Of a DNA stretch of 14,410 nucleotides, positions 14,297 to 14,410 are shown one piece after another. The translations under genes were made by a program, and so were the position numbers. This DNA is from Oscillibacter sp. (GTDB taxonomy: Bacteria; Bacillota; Clostridia; Oscillospirales; Oscillospiraceae). The stretch covers positions 1-14,410 of the forward strand of contig JAHHSB010000017.1 in the NCBI GenBank assembly GCA_020025415.1, written 5' to 3'. The notes under the pieces are model-generated. The model worked only from the letters and a program-made list of their open reading frames with translations. It ran no database searches and was not told the DNA's origin. Every line of letters begins with the position of its first letter. Within the stretch, counting starts at the first letter, position 1.

Positions 14297-14410
14297 TTAG
14301 CGGGCGAAGGGAGCGCCGACCTGCTGGAGCAGGGCCCGGGCCTCTTCGTCAGTCTGAGCGGTGGTGCAGATGACCACATCCATGCCGCGGATCTTGTCGA
14401 TCTTATCGTA
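14297..14410 (-). CDS. rplE: 50S ribosomal protein L5, C-terminal part
   Basis: Only the last 37 codons and the stop are inside the window; the gene continues past the right edge. The visible end ([20 protein letters not shown], then [17 protein letters not shown]) matches the C-terminus of bacterial L5, the 5S rRNA-binding protein of the large subunit. It is the most upstream spc-operon gene seen, in the canonical place before S14. Confidence 0.96.
   Translation of the reverse strand, partial: YDKIDKIRGMDVVICTTAQTDEEARALLQQVGAPFAR

Overview
The window reads as a core chromosomal segment of a GC-rich, low-branching Firmicute of the class Clostridia, most likely an Oscillospiraceae/Ruminococcaceae-type gut bacterium. 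The grounds are strong AGGAGG ribosome binding sites, rpsD lying between rpsK and rpoA, a KOW/L14e-like gene between map and infA, a zinc-type S14, and the general look of the proteins. Genus-level assignment is inference.

Region 1 (1-3073, + strand) is a cell-wall synthesis pair. A SEDS polymerase (RodA/FtsW/SpoVE family) carrying an N-terminal FHA domain is cut by the left edge. It overlaps by 14 nt a short class B penicillin-binding protein. Together they would make and cross-link peptidoglycan, and the FHA domain suggests input from a Ser/Thr kinase. A bidirectional terminator separates the PBP from convergent lexA.

Region 2 (3074-5062) holds lexA (- strand), secG (+ strand) and a secreted polysaccharide deacetylase (- strand). 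lexA and secG are divergent and share a 223-nt promoter region; a near-consensus LexA box overlaps the -35 of the lexA promoter, so SOS autoregulation is likely. secG and the deacetylase converge on a second bidirectional terminator.

Region 3 (5014-14410, - strand) is the 3' two-thirds of the spc operon joined to the alpha operon. In transcription order it is rplE (partial), rpsZ, rpsH, rplF, rplR, rpsE, rpmD, rplO, secY, adk, map, a KOW-domain gene, infA, rpmJ, rpsM, rpsK, rpsD, rpoA, rplQ, then a terminator with a 20-bp perfect stem. These genes supply ribosomal proteins, the SecY translocon core, adenylate kinase, N-terminal Met removal, IF-1 and the RNA polymerase alpha subunit. Most gaps are 1-26 nt, several starts are coupled to the preceding stop, and infA uses TTG while secY uses GTG.

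I do not see a new multi-gene system here. The best candidates for something undescribed are the 194-nt structured insert between rpsZ and rpsH, which ends in mutually exclusive hairpins just ahead of the rpsH ribosome binding site, and the FHA-SEDS fusion paired with a minimal PBP.
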